A DNA stretch of 64,000 bases from Chionoecetes opilio (GCA_016584305.1 JACEEZ010021700.1:1-64000); one strand, 5' to 3'; shown: positions 1 to 23,266, counted from the first letter of the stretch. Notes: generated by a model not told the origin, from the letters alone. A program made the numbers and translations.

Positions 1-46
1 GGCACTGGAAAAGCCCGCTCAAACACGTCATATACGAACTCAATCA

Positions 47-261
47 TCAACCCCTTCACACCCAGATCTTTCATTGGCTATATAAAATTGTCTGTTGTTA
101 GCCATCAAATTAAGAAAAGTCACTGAATATACCAAATTAGTTAGTCGACAAGGATACTAAACAGGTCACGTCATCTATAAAATATTGGTTATAGTCACTA
201 AAAATCGTCGAATGGTACCCAAATTACAATGGAAATTACGTTCTGGGCCTCAAGGGGTTAA
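47..261. mobile_element. MITE family A, copy 1 (TTAA-flanked)
   Basis: A 215-bp non-coding element with imperfect terminal inverted repeats. It starts AACCCCTTCACACCCAGA and ends TCTGGGCCTCAAGGGGTT. The right end abuts TTAA (258-261) and the left end abuts TCAA, a one-base variant. Other copies are at 18410, 19584 and 63148. A TTAA target and CCC-starting ends are typical of piggyBac-type non-autonomous elements; that class is inferred, because no transposase is present. Confidence 0.7.
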
Positions 262-548
262 AGCAAAACACCCTATGGTTCTTCTTTAGTCCAGCAGATA
301 ACCATGCACTGCTCAATATACGAAGCCAAATGATTAAAGAAAAACATCTTACAATTATTCTTTAGTCCAGCAGGGAACCATTGCAATCAAGACCACATAG
401 GGGAAGCAAGCGTGTGTCAGGGAGGATTGTGGTGGCTCCTCACCGCCGCTAAATATGGGTCCCAGATTTTCCCGCAAGAAGCCTCCTTCAGGTGACTATA
501 CTAGCTGTCCTGCCTCACTCTAGGGTTGCTGTCAGTCTTCCCTCCCTC

Positions 549-1044
549 GCCTCTGCTTGCCTGGCTTGTAATATTGCCTCTGCTTGCCTGGCTTGTAATA
601 TTGCCTCTGCTTGCCTGGCTTGTAATATTGCCTCTGCTTGCCTGGCTTGTAACATTGCCTCTGCTTGCCTGGCTTGTAATATTGCCTCTGCTTGCCTGGC
701 TTGTAATATTGCCTCTGCTTGCCTGGCTTGTAACATTGCCTCTCTGCTTTGCCTTGGCTTGTAACATTGCCTCTGCTTGCCTGGCTTGTAACATTGCCTC
801 TGCTTGCCTGGCTTGTAATATTGCCTCTGCTTGCCTGGCTTGTAATAGTTGCCTCTGCTTGCCTGACTTGTAACATTGCCTCTGCTTGCCTGGCTTGTAA
901 CATTGCCTCTGCTTGCCTGGCTGTAATATTGCCTTCTGCTTGCCTGGCTTGTAATATTTGCCTCTGCTGCCTGGCTTGTAATATTGCCTTCTTATGCTTG
1001 CCTGGCTTGTAATATTGCCTCTGCTTGCCTGGCTTGTAACATTG
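549..1044. repeat. 27-bp minisatellite, about 18 units
   Basis: Tandem repeats of a 27-bp unit (core GCTTGCCTGGCTTGTAAYAT) with scattered 1-bp indels toward the right end. Because 27 is divisible by three, several frames stay open on both strands. These apparent ORFs (LACNIASAC-type repeats) are artefacts of periodicity. The rest of 262-1283 shows nothing recognisable. Confidence 0.95.
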
Positions 1045-1283
1045 ACCTATCTTGTGAGACTATACACCCGATGCCCCGCCACCCGCTCCTGCCCGCAGCC
1101 TAGCTGATGCAAACGTGATTCGATACACTATTATAGCTATTGACACTATTATATCATACATTATATTATTACCTATACTATTATATCATCACTGTTATAC
1201 ACTCTTAGCACAAGGGAGGGAGAGTCTAGAGGAGGGAGCAGGGCAAGGAAGCTCATGGTGATGGTGCATGTTAATTGTAAACA

Positions 1284-1336
1284 CCTTTTGTAGCTTCCTT
1301 ATTTTCTTTATTCTCATGTTCTTAAGTTCTTTTCCC
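1284..1336 (+). mobile_element. LINE 3'-tail remnant upstream of the SH3 exon
   Basis: The sequence TTTTGTAGCTTCCTTATTTTCTTTATTCTCATGTTCTTAAG matches the 3' end of the LINE that ends at 9269 and the fragment at 11766-11868. It lies only about 20 bp before the acceptor of the exon at 1355, so it supplies part of the upstream intron sequence. Confidence 0.65.
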
Positions 1337-1354
1337 GCCCTCGCCTGGTTGCAG

Positions 1355-13372
<12,018 letters not shown>

Positions 13373-13680
13373 TGACGGCGACGGTCGGCGACGGTGCGTG
13401 TGGCCGTCAAGGCGAGTGAGGCCAAGGAACATAGAGGAGGTAGGCCTATAGGTGCCTCTTATAGGTTCCTTGGGTGAGGCGGCTGGGTGAGATCGCAATG
13501 CTGTCACACGTGGCTTTCTGCAGAAAAAGAATGTAGCCAGTTATAGTTCAAAGCATCTGGTAACGTTATGATGACTTGTTCCAACACTGTTCATCATGCC
13601 TGTGTGAGTGCCTATAATTATATAGTGGTTGTTTTGCTCCTACCATTAGCGGTGATCTTGAAATCCTGGTAGGAGTTGAA

Positions 13681-13760
13681 TAAGAACAGATAAGAACATA
13701 AGAAAATAATGAAGCAACAGAAGGCCGTGAGACTACACGTGGTAGTTCTTGTGGCATCCT
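13681..13760 (-). mobile_element. Antisense LINE 3'-tail fragment in kinase 3' flank
   Basis: TAAGAACATAAGAAAATAAT...CAGAAGGCCGTGAGACTACA is the reverse complement of the LINE 3' end. It is repeated at 18054-18133 with the duplication. Confidence 0.7.
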
Positions 13761-13765
13761 TCCCT

Positions 13766-13769
<4 letters not shown>

Positions 13770-13804
<35 letters not shown>

Positions 13805-13841
13805 TGTATGTGTGTGTGTGTGTGTGCGTGTGTGTGTGTAC
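13770..13841. repeat. (GT)n microsatellite (also at 18143-18214)
   Basis: GT repeat interrupted by ATTGTAT. The identical interrupted structure is present in the second duplication copy. Confidence 0.95.
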
Positions 13842-14527
13842 CGTGGCGTAAAGAGTCAGCAAAAATGGTCTACACAGCACACCCCGAGAGGCAGTGTAGC
13901 AGGCGTTATAAGTGTATTTTACTTCTACAATAAGCCATTCAATTCAATGTAATGTATTGTAAAACATTATGAAATTAACTACCACGCAGGGAATTGTGTT
14001 TGTTACCATAATAGCTTATCTTCTCTTCAATCAACATTGATAACAAATATCCTCAGTGGTCGGATGTTTGATTTTTCAAGGTCATGTACGGGCGGCGAGG
14101 TAGCTATGTTTTTCGCGTGCGTGGCAAGTTTTTGTGACAACGCCATGGGGATTACTGGATGCTTGAGCGGTTGTAAGCGGCTTCAGTGATTCACAAGGAA
14201 ATGATAACTGTCCTTTTCCGCCTCCCAGATGATCATAATTATATATTGAATGCCTATAGCCTATGCCTATATAATCACGTATGTTGGCAATGGCTCGATA
14301 TAGGCTATATATTCCACCGGAATCCCCCTCCTTCTCCCTGGAAAATGTAACCTCCTTCCTCCAACAAATCCACATCCTACATCTGATCTAACCATTCTGC
14401 TGTAACATTCCGTTCTTTCCCCTTCCCTCATCGTTTCACTATTATTCTTTAACCCTGACCCCTTATATGCTTTGCCATAGTGCCATATGACCTCTGATGT
14501 CTGGCACATTCACCTTTTTAGGCATTA

Positions 14528-14549
<22 letters not shown>

Positions 14550-14559
<10 letters not shown>

Positions 14560-15476
14560 GGGGCATACGCCGGGAGGCGCGTCGCCTCGCCCACCCTACG
14601 ACGCCACTCCCGGGGGTCACCACGCGCGAGTTCCCATGCAGGCTCCTTTCCCATACCAAGCAGCTCTCGACAAGAAACATCAACTTGCCCCAGCCACGAG
14701 CCTTGTGGGCGCCCCCTTGGCCTCCTCCACGCCGGATTGTCTCTTACAGATACAACCCGATGGGACGGATCGGTTTCAGGGTAGCGTGCCACATGCCCAT
14801 ATAGCCGAAGTTGGCGCTGACGGACTATGCAGGTAATAGGCCTCGATTCAGTCTCACGGTGCAATCGCTGATTTGACACGTAATCATCCCAGCGATATCC
14901 CATGATTCTGCGAAGACACTTATTACCAAAGGCATTGATTCGTCTCTTCAAGTCACTATTTAGTGTCCATGTCTCACAACCATAGAGTAAGACAGGGATC
15001 ACAAGCGACTTGAAGATCCGGATCTTTGTCCTCCTGCACAGGTACCGACAACGCCAAATACTCCCGCTGAGCGAGTCCATAACACCGTGGGCTATGCCAA
15101 TCCGTCGTAAGACTTCTTGACGTGACCCGCCGTCATTATGGACTGCGCTACCAAGGTATGTAAAACTTTCCAAGATCTCAATGTCCTCGCCACACGCATG
15201 AACAGACTGTACTGCTTCATCTAGTAAGTCTCCAAATACCTGGACCTTGGTCTTGAGCCAGGAGACCTCAAGTCCCAAAGGCTTTGCCTCCTCGTGCAGC
15301 GCCTCGAGAGCCATCACCAGGACCTCCAGCGACTCAGCAAAGATTACTGCATCATCGGCAAAAACAAGATCAGTGATCTTGGTGTTGCCGACGGATGCTC
15401 CACAATCACTTTGATCTACAACCTTGTCCAATACCCAGTCCATACAAGCGTTGAAAGTGATGGGGCAAGGACGCAC
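14550..15476 (-). pseudogene. RTE reverse transcriptase C-half and thumb
   Basis: 308-aa frame with FNACMDW, LVFADDAVIFAES (motif C catalytic aspartates), SWLKTKVQVFG (motif D), FTYLGSAVHNDGG (motif E), LLYGCETWTL, and the C-terminal block LRLYGHVARYPE with RRPRGRP. The stop codon TGA lies inside the ATTG tail repeat. Confidence 0.85.
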
Positions 15477-15566
15477 CTTGCCTCACTCCTGTATTCACAG
15501 GAAAGAAGCTGGATACACCTGCCCCCACACTTCACAGCACTCTCAGTCCAGAATACAGACCAGTTA

Positions 15567-16260
15567 TCAAACCAATAGTCCTTGCAGGAATCCCTCCAAG
15601 TCGCAGAAGATCCCAGAGTGACTCACGATGCACTGAGTCAAACGCCTTCTTGAGATTAACATAGGCTGCAAGCATCCCCTGTCGAAACTCACGTCGGCGT
15701 TCACCAGGACACGAAGCGCTAGGATACGGTCCGTTGTTGACTTACCAGGCGTGAACCCAGACTGCTGAGGTCTCTGATGCTTCACCAGATGACTGCGAAT
15801 TCGTGTCAGCAATAGATGGGCAAGCACCTTGCCTGGTACGCTGAGCAGTGTAATACCGCGGTAATTGTTGCAGTCCTGACGGTCCCCTTTCCCTTTCCAG
15901 ATAGGGACGACCAGCCCCCTTTTCCAGTCAGGAGGAATGGTACCTGATTGCCACACGGCAGTCAGGACAGCATGCAACCCGGATCATGGCCTCAACCCCA
16001 GCTTTGAGGAGCTCCGCACTGATATTACAAACACCAGCTGCCTTTCCACCCTTCAACTTTGCTACAGCCTCTCTGACTTCGTCAAGAGAGGGTGCGGTTT
16101 CGTCAATGGGAGGATCGGCATCCACTGCCTGTAACCCAGTGGTGTGAAGCTGCTCAGTTGGAGGGTCCACCGTGACACAACTGCCCAAAGTACTCAGCCC
16201 AACGAGCCATCTGCCCATCCATGTCCGACACGAGGCGCCCATCTGCTGTTCGAATAGCAC
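15567..16260 (-). pseudogene. RTE reverse transcriptase N-half (two overlapping frames)
   Basis: The upstream frame (16260-15928) holds SLDEVREAVAKLKGGKAAG, the conserved LKxGKAxG entry to the RT. The next (15977-15567) has PPDWKRGLVVPIWKGKGDR, NNYRGITLLSVPGKV and QQSGFTPGKSTTDRIL. A frameshift near 15700 takes motif A (the AFD block) out of frame. Confidence 0.8.
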
Positions 16261-17092
16261 TCGCCCGAGAAGGAGACTTGGAACGGAGCTTCTTCAGGGC
16301 TCGGTAGGCGGGTCGGAGGTCATTAGCGTTCAAATGACCCTCGACATCCTCAGCGAGACTCCTGACATACCTCTCCTTGTCTCTCCTCAGGAGGGTTCTA
16401 GTCCGGCGTGACAGAGCCCTGTGCTGGTCCCGGTTCCCAGCCAGCCTGGCAGCGCGACTCTCCTCGATTTTCTCCAGCGTCTCCGTCGAGACAAAACCAC
16501 GCCTTGACCCCGGGCGCTCCCCAATACACTCCTTGGCAGCCTGTAGAGTTTCACGTTTGAAGGTATCCCACAGTTCTACAGGATCCCCGAGAGCACCGAG
16601 CACATCAAACCGATTTGAGACTGCCACCGCATACTCATGAGCACATGTCAAGTCCTTCAGTTTCTCAAGATGAAACACAGTATGGTTACCTCTTGAGATT
16701 CTTCTGGACTTGACATGAAGCTTAAGTGTAGCAACAACAAGTCTGTGATCTGTTCCAAAGAACTCAGCACTCCGGTAAACCCTGCAGTTCTGGAGGATCC
16801 TCCAACGAGTACTAACGAGGATGTGGTCGATCTCCTTAGCTACCCCTCCGGCATTACTATACCATGTCCAGCGGTGCAGCTCTGGTCTCTGATACCAAGA
16901 ACCTGCAATTCTCAACCTTCTGGACCTTGCAAAGTCCAGAAGCAGAGAACTGTTGGTGTTTCTGGTACCGGAGCCATGGGGACCAACACACAACTCGTAG
17001 CCATCTCTCACAGTGCCAGTAGTAGCATTAAAGTCGCCCAAGACAATGAGTGTGTCCCGAGGAGGACACTGGTCTAATACAGAGTCAATCAA
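16154..17092 (-). pseudogene. RTE APE endonuclease C-terminal part and linker
   Basis: It includes LIVLGDFNATTG (GDFN catalytic block), RWTWYSN, EIDHILVSTRW and GTDHRLVVATL, the final endonuclease blocks (D...SDH-type), then an arginine-rich spacer. The element is 5'-truncated, so residues before the GDFN block are almost all missing. Confidence 0.85.
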
Positions 17093-17243
17093 TCAATCGA
17101 TATAGGCTATTTGTCTCTCTATCTCTCTGGTACTATACTTTAACTACTAACTATTTATAATGCTCTCTATAACCATTACCCTTCCTAGATGATCATAAAT
17201 ATATATTGAATGCATATAGACAATCACGTATATATGCATGCAT

Positions 17244-17246
<3 letters not shown>

Positions 17247-17316
<70 letters not shown>

Positions 17317-17332
17317 CCCCCCCCCCCCCCCC
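17247..17332. repeat. (CT)n then C-tract microsatellite
   Basis: About 68 bp of CT followed by about 17 C, joined directly to the right half of the foldback MITE (17333). The left MITE arm present in copy 1 is absent here. Confidence 0.95.
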
Positions 17333-17495
17333 TTCCGAACGCACGGGATTGGCTGAGGTGTTGGGTGTTGGACTTTAGGGCGGAACTTGGAGTAAGGCAT
17401 TTTCACCCAACACCCAACACCTCAGCCAATCCCGTGTGTTCGGAAGGGGGGAGTAAAGGGGCCCCATTTTCGCCAACTTAACGTGCGGCGACTAT
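17333..17495. mobile_element. Foldback MITE, copy 2, left-truncated
   Basis: It starts at TTCCGAACGCACGGGATTGG and continues through the palindrome centre to CGTGCGGCGACTATAG. It matches 12969-13122. Confidence 0.7.
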
Positions 17496-17539
17496 AGCCC
17501 ACGCCCTGACTCCCTCCTCTTCCCGCTGTCGCCCTGCAG

Positions 17540-17745
17540 GTTTCAACAATCAGGACCTCTTCGACGCGTTGGTCTCCGGCTACCGCATGCCCCAGCCCGC
17601 CACCTGCCCCCCGTCGGTCTACGAACTCCTCCTCGCCTGCTGGAACAAACACCCCGACAACCGACCTACCTTCTACTTCCTACACGACTACCTGCAAAAC
17701 TATGACGTGCAGTCTGAAAACGCTTACTGCGAAGGTGATCCGTAA
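17540..17745 (+). CDS. Kinase last coding exon, copy 2 (duplicate)
   Basis: Same acceptor (CGCCCTGCAG), length and stop as 13167-13372. One visible coding change is FNHQD to FNNQD (CAT to AAT). It could act as an alternative terminal exon, be an unused duplicate, or be the second haplotype placed in tandem by the assembler. No upstream exons are duplicated, so on its own it is not a gene. Confidence 0.8.
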
Positions 17746-18138
17746 TGACGGCGACGGTCGGCGACGGTGCGTGTGGCCGTCAAGGCGAGTGAGGCCAAGG
17801 AACATAGAGGAGGTAGGCCTATAGGTGCCTCTTATAGGTTCCTTGGGTGAGGCGGCTGGGTGAGATCGCAATGCTGTCACACGTGGCTTTCTGCAGAAAA
17901 AGAATGTAGCCAGTTATAGTTCAAAGCATCTGGTAACGTTATGATGACTTGTTCCAACACTGTTCATCATGCCTGTGTGAGTGCCTATAATTATATAGTG
18001 GTTGTTTTGCTCCTACCATTAGCGGTGATCTTGAAATCCTGGTAGGAGTTGAATAAGAACAGATAAGAACATAAGAAAATAATGAAGCAACAGAAGGCCG
18101 TGAGACTACACGTGGTAGTTCTTGTGGCATCCTTCCCT

Positions 18139-18177
<39 letters not shown>

Positions 18178-18409
18178 TGTATGTGTGTGTGTGTGTGTGC
18201 GTGTGTGTGTGTACCGTGGCGTAAAGAGTCAGCAAAAATGGTCTACACAGCACACCCCGAGAGGCAGTGTAGCAGGCGTTATAAGTGTATTTTACTTCTA
18301 CAATAAGCCATTCAATTCAATGTAATGTATTGTAAAACATTATGAAATTAACTACCACGCAGGGAATTGTGTTTGTTACCATAATAGCTTATCTTCTCTT
18401 CAATCAACA

Positions 18410-18621
18410 TTAACCCCTTCACGCCCAGATCTTTCCTTTGCTATAAAAAAATGTATGTTGTCGAGCCATAAAATTACGAAAAGCAACTTAATATACCAAA
18501 TTAGTTAGTGGCCAAGGATACTAAACAGGTCATATCTATAAAATAATGCTTACGTTCACTAAAAATCGACAAATGGTAGTAAATTACAATTAAAATTACA
18601 TTCTGGGCCTCAAGGGGTTAA
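18410..18621. mobile_element. MITE family A, copy 2 (absent from the paralogous site)
   Basis: Flanked by TTAA on both sides (18410-18413, 18618-18621). The equivalent site in the left duplication copy, CAACATTGATAACAAAT at about 14030-14046, has no insert. This empty site confirms the element boundaries and shows it moved after the duplicates or haplotypes diverged. Confidence 0.85.
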
Positions 18622-19030
18622 ATAACAAATATCCTCAGTGGTGGGATGATTGACTTTTCAAGGTCAGGCACGGCCGGCGAGGAATGTTTTTTCGCGCTCG
18701 TGGGAAATTTTTGTGACCACGCTAGGGGATTACTGGATGCTTGAGCGGCTGTAATGTAAGCGGCTTAGTGATTCACAAGGTAATGAAATGATAACTGTCT
18801 CTTTCCGCCTCCCAGATGATTATAATTATATATTGAATGCCTATAGCCAATTACGTTTGTTAGCAATGGCTCGATATAGGCTATTTGTGTCTCTATCTCT
18901 CGGGTACTATCCTATAACTACTAACTACTAACTATTTATAATGCTCTCTATAACCATTACCCTTCCTAGATGATCATAACTATAAATTGAATGCATATAG
19001 ACAATCACGTATATATTTGCATGCATGTTC

Positions 19031-19309
<279 letters not shown>

Positions 19310-19583
19310 AATAATGTTCTCTACATCCATTACCACAACTAGCCTACTACCATCATCGCCGCAATGCCTTCAACATTTTAATATCTACGTAGTTATAATT
19401 AGTAACAACAATTACTTTACTAATGACACCACGTACCATTAGTATCAAGTAGTACTGTCAGATTCAGTGTCAGCATATTAATTCAATTCAATGAGATCCA
19501 ACATTTCCCCGGAGATCAATAGTTTTTAAGGCTGTATATATTATAAGAAATAGATGCAAACCACCCTGATGCCTGATCGTCCC

Positions 19584-20283
19584 TTAAACCCTTCATTTCA
19601 CACCCAGATTTTTCCTTTGCTATAAAAAATCGTCTGTTGTTAGCCATAAAATTTTGAAAAGTAGCTTAATATACCAAATTATCTACCGTAGATAACAGTG
19701 AAGTCGCCACCTGCAGTGAAGTCGCCAGGCGCCATATATTACGAATTATAGCATTACTACTGATTTTTATGTGCCCCTGAAGATGATATGATACACAGTA
19801 GTTTATATCATGACTGTATAATCTACCCTGTTTCAGCGTTGATTTATGCTTTGTAGCTGCAAGTATAGACGGTTTTAAATTTTACTACGCGTTTTTTTTT
19901 CGGGCGACGACGACAGCGGTACGACACTCAGTAAATAAACACTAGATGGCGACTCTACTGTTGGTAGCCACTTTGTAGATATTTGTGTCATTTGTTCATT
20001 TATAGCCCTACTATGACACAGATGAAGACACAAAATGACACAGACTCTCCAGATAGCCCCTTCTAACTTTCCTGAAATCATGCATGTAGAAATGTAACTA
20101 TTAACACCACCACACGTCTGTAAACAGAAAAAAAAGTTGTCCTGGCGACTTTACTGTTATCTACGGTAGTGGACAAGGATACGAAACAGGTCATATCTAT
20201 AAAATGTTGCTTATATTCACTAAAAATTGTCTAATGGTACCCAAATTACAATGGAAATTACGTTCTGGGCCTCAAGGGGGTAA
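19584..20283. mobile_element. MITE family A, copy 3, split by MITE B
   Basis: The left part (TTAAACCCTTCATTTCACACCC...ATATACCAAATTA) and right part (GGACAAGGATAC...TTCTGGGCCTCAAGGGGGTAAC) are family A sequence. A 487-bp family B element lies between them. Confidence 0.8.
19683..20169. mobile_element. MITE family B, copy 1, nested in MITE A
   Basis: The terminal inverted repeats CTACCGTAGATAACAGTGAA and its mirror, ending CTACGGTAG, match at 26 of 27 positions. No ORF. The second copy is at 60655-61146, in an intron of the chitin-binding gene. A short inverted fragment occurs at about 36596-36648. Confidence 0.85.
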
Positions 20284-20504
20284 CATCGCACCGCAGTAGG
20301 CTACATTACTGCTTCCAAGGCCAAGGAAATAGAGAATCTAGAGAAATGTATACCTCCGAGTAGCCGCCTTATAGAATAAATCAATATAAATTCCCTTGGC
20401 CTTGACCGCTACCATAGGATTCCTCGCAAGGGATCCTCGAGTCTCGATCTCAGTTTTTTCACACACAGCCATTGACGCAGGGATGCCACTCTATACACTT
20501 TTAG

Positions 20505-20735
20505 AAATCCCAAGATTGACTCCCAAAAAACCAAAGACTGACCCCAAAAATCTCAAGACTGACCCCCGAAAATCCCAAGACTGACCCCCAAAAATCCCAA
20601 GACTGACCCCCAAAATTCCCAAGACTGAGCACCAAAAACCACAAGACACCCCAAAAATCCCAAGACTGACCCTCAAAAATCCCAAGACTGACCCTCGAAA
20701 ATCCCAAGACTGACCCCCGAAAATCCCAAGATAGA
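20505..20735. repeat. 21-bp minisatellite (AATCCCAAGACTGACCCCCAA)
   Basis: About 11 imperfect units, with related units continuing to about 20920. The minus-strand GIFGVSLGFS-type ORFs follow the period and are not genes. Confidence 0.9.
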
Positions 20736-20988
20736 CAAAACTATCCCCAGGTCTAAAAAACCCATTGAAACTGAACCCTAAATACGTCACACATGCTTAC
20801 CTTGAGATAAACTACTGGAGAAATACTTGAATAATCCCAAAAAATCCCAAGATAGACAAAAATATATCTCAAGGTCATTGCCCAAATCCCAAGATCTTGG
20901 AAAAATCCCAAAGGAGTGAAGTGCAGAGATGATCAATAACAAGGGAACGAAAGTCAAGTGATGAAGAAATTGATACTAGGGATAAGAC

Positions 20989-21223
20989 AGAGTAAGCAAT
21001 GACAGACCAGTGAAAAGAGACCACAGCGAACCAGGACCCAGACCATTATTAACACCCAGACCATGGCCATTCGCTATCTTGTTTTTGTAGTCTTCTCTTG
21101 AGGGTCCCATAAACTAGGCCGTCTCACTAGGGATAAAAGACAAAGTAAGCAATGACAGACCAGTGAAAAGAGACCACAGCGCACCAAGACCCAGACCATT
21201 ATTAACACCCAGACCATGGCCAC
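20989..21223. repeat. Pair of about 79-bp direct repeats
   Basis: GAGTAAGCAATGACAGACCA through CACCCAGACCATGGCC occurs at about 20990-21068 and 21145-21222. No coding signal. Confidence 0.85.
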
Positions 21224-21544
21224 CGCTTCTAGTTTGTGATCAAGGTTGTCACGGTCACACACAAACGACCATTGCCATTAGGACCAACAGAACACCCACA
21301 CCAGCGCCACAACAGGAGAAACAGACCAAGGTACGTGTCCAGGGGTCAACGGGGTAGCCAACAGACGAGGTATAACAGGTGGGTGGTGACCAGGGGAAGG
21401 GACTCGAGGGAGGACTCTCAGCGATGCACTGGCTGGGCGGCGAGGTGTGGTGGTGGTGGTGGAGCAAGGCAAACCCCGCTGTGTCCTTTATTAGGCTAAC
21501 ATAAGGCAGTGAACGAGATAGGAGTGCGTGGTTATGATGAGTCT

Positions 21545-21834
21545 GGTTACCGGTTATTTCGGCCACACGTCAATTCGCCCACATGTAAGAGTCAATTCGC
21601 CCACATGTAAGAGTCAATTCGCCCACAAGACTTTTCGCCCACATGTAAGAGTCAATTCGCCCACAAGACTTTTCGCCCACATGTAAGAGTCAATTCGCCC
21701 ACAAGACTTTTCGCCCACATGTAAGAGTCAATTCGCCCACTCTAAAGTCAATTCGCGCAGTTAACAAGTGAGAGGTAACTACTAGTAACTTTGGGCGAAA
21801 TGACTCCATAGTGTGGTCGAAATGACCGGATACC
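21545..21834. mobile_element. MITE family C, copy 1 (TTCGCCCAC-rich)
   Basis: The terminal inverted repeat GGTTACCGGTTATTTCGGCCACAC mirrors GTGTGGTCGAAATGACCGGATACC. ATGAGTCT flanks it on both sides (21537-21544 and 21835-21842), consistent with an 8-9 bp target duplication. Inside, TTCGCCCACAWG motifs form about eight tandem subterminal repeats. Confidence 0.8.
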
Positions 21835-21864
21835 ATGAGTCTTTATCATGTTGCCATGTGTGTG

Positions 21865-22037
21865 CCCGTCAGGGTGGCAAGGTTGGTAGAGACGTGAGCT
21901 CGCAATGTGCAGCGTCCCTGTGCATTCGGTCAGCGGTTCGAGTCCGCCTAGTTCGTGCTGACGTGGCGGCGCTTTGTATAGTCAATGACCTTGTAGTTGG
22001 TACTTGCAAAGTGTCTAGATAGGATGAAAATCTTATC
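21865..22037 (+). mobile_element. SINE-1, tRNA-derived, copy 1
   Basis: The head contains an A-box-like TGGCAAGGTTGG and a canonical B box GGTTCGAGTCC, followed by a tRNA-unrelated body ending AAAATCTTATC. A perfect 14-bp duplication, TTGCCATGTGTGTG, flanks it (21851-21864, 22038-22051). Confidence 0.88.
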
Positions 22038-22227
22038 TTGCCATGTGTGTGGCAAGGCAAGGCGGTGGGATTACTCGTATACAAGGGTAGGGAGGAAGGA
22101 AGGGAGGGAAAACATCCATATTTACCGAGTGTTGACCCTTGGCCACTGACCTGCCGCTGTGTGCAGGGTCTCGGGGAGAGGCTGTGGTCAAGGTATTTTG
22201 AGTACATTTAGTTCCTCAGCCACCCAG

Positions 22228-22613
22228 GGTTTACGGTCATTTCGCCCACATGTTAGTTCGCCCACAAGTCAGTTCGCCCAAATGTAGAGTTTGTTCGCCC
22301 ACAAGTATTATTATTGAATTTTTATAACTCATAACTCAAACACTTTTTATGTGGTTGCGACGCATATTTTGTACCCCAGCCATATATCCTGCATTCCCCC
22401 AGGTCACCAAGCTTGTTTTGGGGGAGAGGGGGAGTATGGGCAAACACTAGAATAATACCGTCAATTGTTATATGTTGAACTGAAGTTTCATTTGAAAGAC
22501 TGTTTATAAGTGCATGAAATACTTGCACAGTAAAGGAGTTATCTAATGTGGGCGAAATAACTCCACCGAGTGGGCGAAACGACCTTTTGGTGTGGGCGAA
22601 ATGACCGGATACC
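22228..22613. mobile_element. MITE family C, copy 2, with 9-bp target duplication
   Basis: Ends GGTTTACGGTCATTTCGCCC and GGGCGAAATGACCGGATACC. The perfect 9-bp direct repeat GCCACCCAG flanks it (22219-22227, 22614-22622). A 9-bp duplication fits Mutator-like elements; no transposase is visible. Confidence 0.85.
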
Positions 22614-22980
22614 GCCACCCAGCCATCCCTTGACGAGCCTGCCTCAGGGCTGCTGGTGGTGCCTGGAACTCTCGCCGATCGGAAGTATCCGTATATTAGT
22701 TTCGTGGGTGGGCTGACGTGCCTGCAGCTCTGGGCTTCCCACTTGCGTGTTCTTATGGTTGAGCCTGACTATGGTGGTGAGGGGAGCCAGCCAGGGGAGT
22801 CCACCAAAGCAACACAGGTGTTTTTCTGGAAATTTACCAAATTATCGCCGCCGTCGGCGAGTGTTCCTATTCTCGGCGACAGTTCCTGTTCTTGATATTG
22901 ATGTTAAGTACCCAATATATACATTTAATCAGCTTTTATCCGTGCTTCTGCATTCAGGGATTAAATACCTCTTTTACCAG
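22614..22980. other. No recognised feature
   Basis: Unique-looking sequence between MITE C and the foldback region. Short ORFs (under 80 codons) show no family signature. Confidence 0.5.
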
Positions 22981-22984
22981 CAAT

Positions 22985-23266
22985 AGCTTGATTAGTTAGG
23001 TTAGGTAACCAGTGTCCAGGTTTGGTTAGTGAACTAGCGGGAGGTTTTGCGCCCCCTCACCCCAATTAAGGGGTGAGGGCGCGCAATTCATTCCAGATGA
23101 ACACCGAATTCACTTAGGTGGACGAAACTGTTTTTTTCTGGTGAGTTTTGATGTGCTTTGAATTAATCTGCTAACCGTTTCTGTCGCAATTTTGTTTCGT
23201 TTTCCGTTTTAGTTAGGTATAGGCTTGGGTTAGGTTTTTCGATTCGATTCGGATTCGTTTTTTTTT

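Larger units (their letters stand above)
14527..17095 (-). mobile_element. RTE-type (BovB-like) LINE, 5'-truncated, minus strand
   Basis: Endonuclease and reverse transcriptase reading frames run from 17092 down to 14550, followed by an (ATTG)n tail, the short-repeat ending typical of RTE elements. The frames are 17092-16154 (endonuclease C-half and spacer), 16260-15928, 15977-15567 and 15476-14550, separated by frameshifts. The N-terminal endonuclease is missing. Short AATCAATC repeats abut both ends, so the target-site duplication cannot be delimited. It sits between the two copies of the duplicated kinase exon. Confidence 0.85.

Noticed and set aside
492..1012. Overlapping 70-120-codon ORFs on both strands with LACNIASAC-like repeats
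   Set aside because: They follow a 27-bp minisatellite whose period keeps all frames open; no splice or start context.
20491..20790. Minus-strand 99-codon ORF rich in SLGIFG repeats
   Set aside because: Encoded by a 21-bp minisatellite; units drift without preserving amino acids.
21570..21760. CRISPR-like array of regularly spaced TTCGCCCACA repeats
   Set aside because: Spacers are themselves repetitive, no cas genes, eukaryotic context, and the repeats lie inside a MITE with inverted ends.
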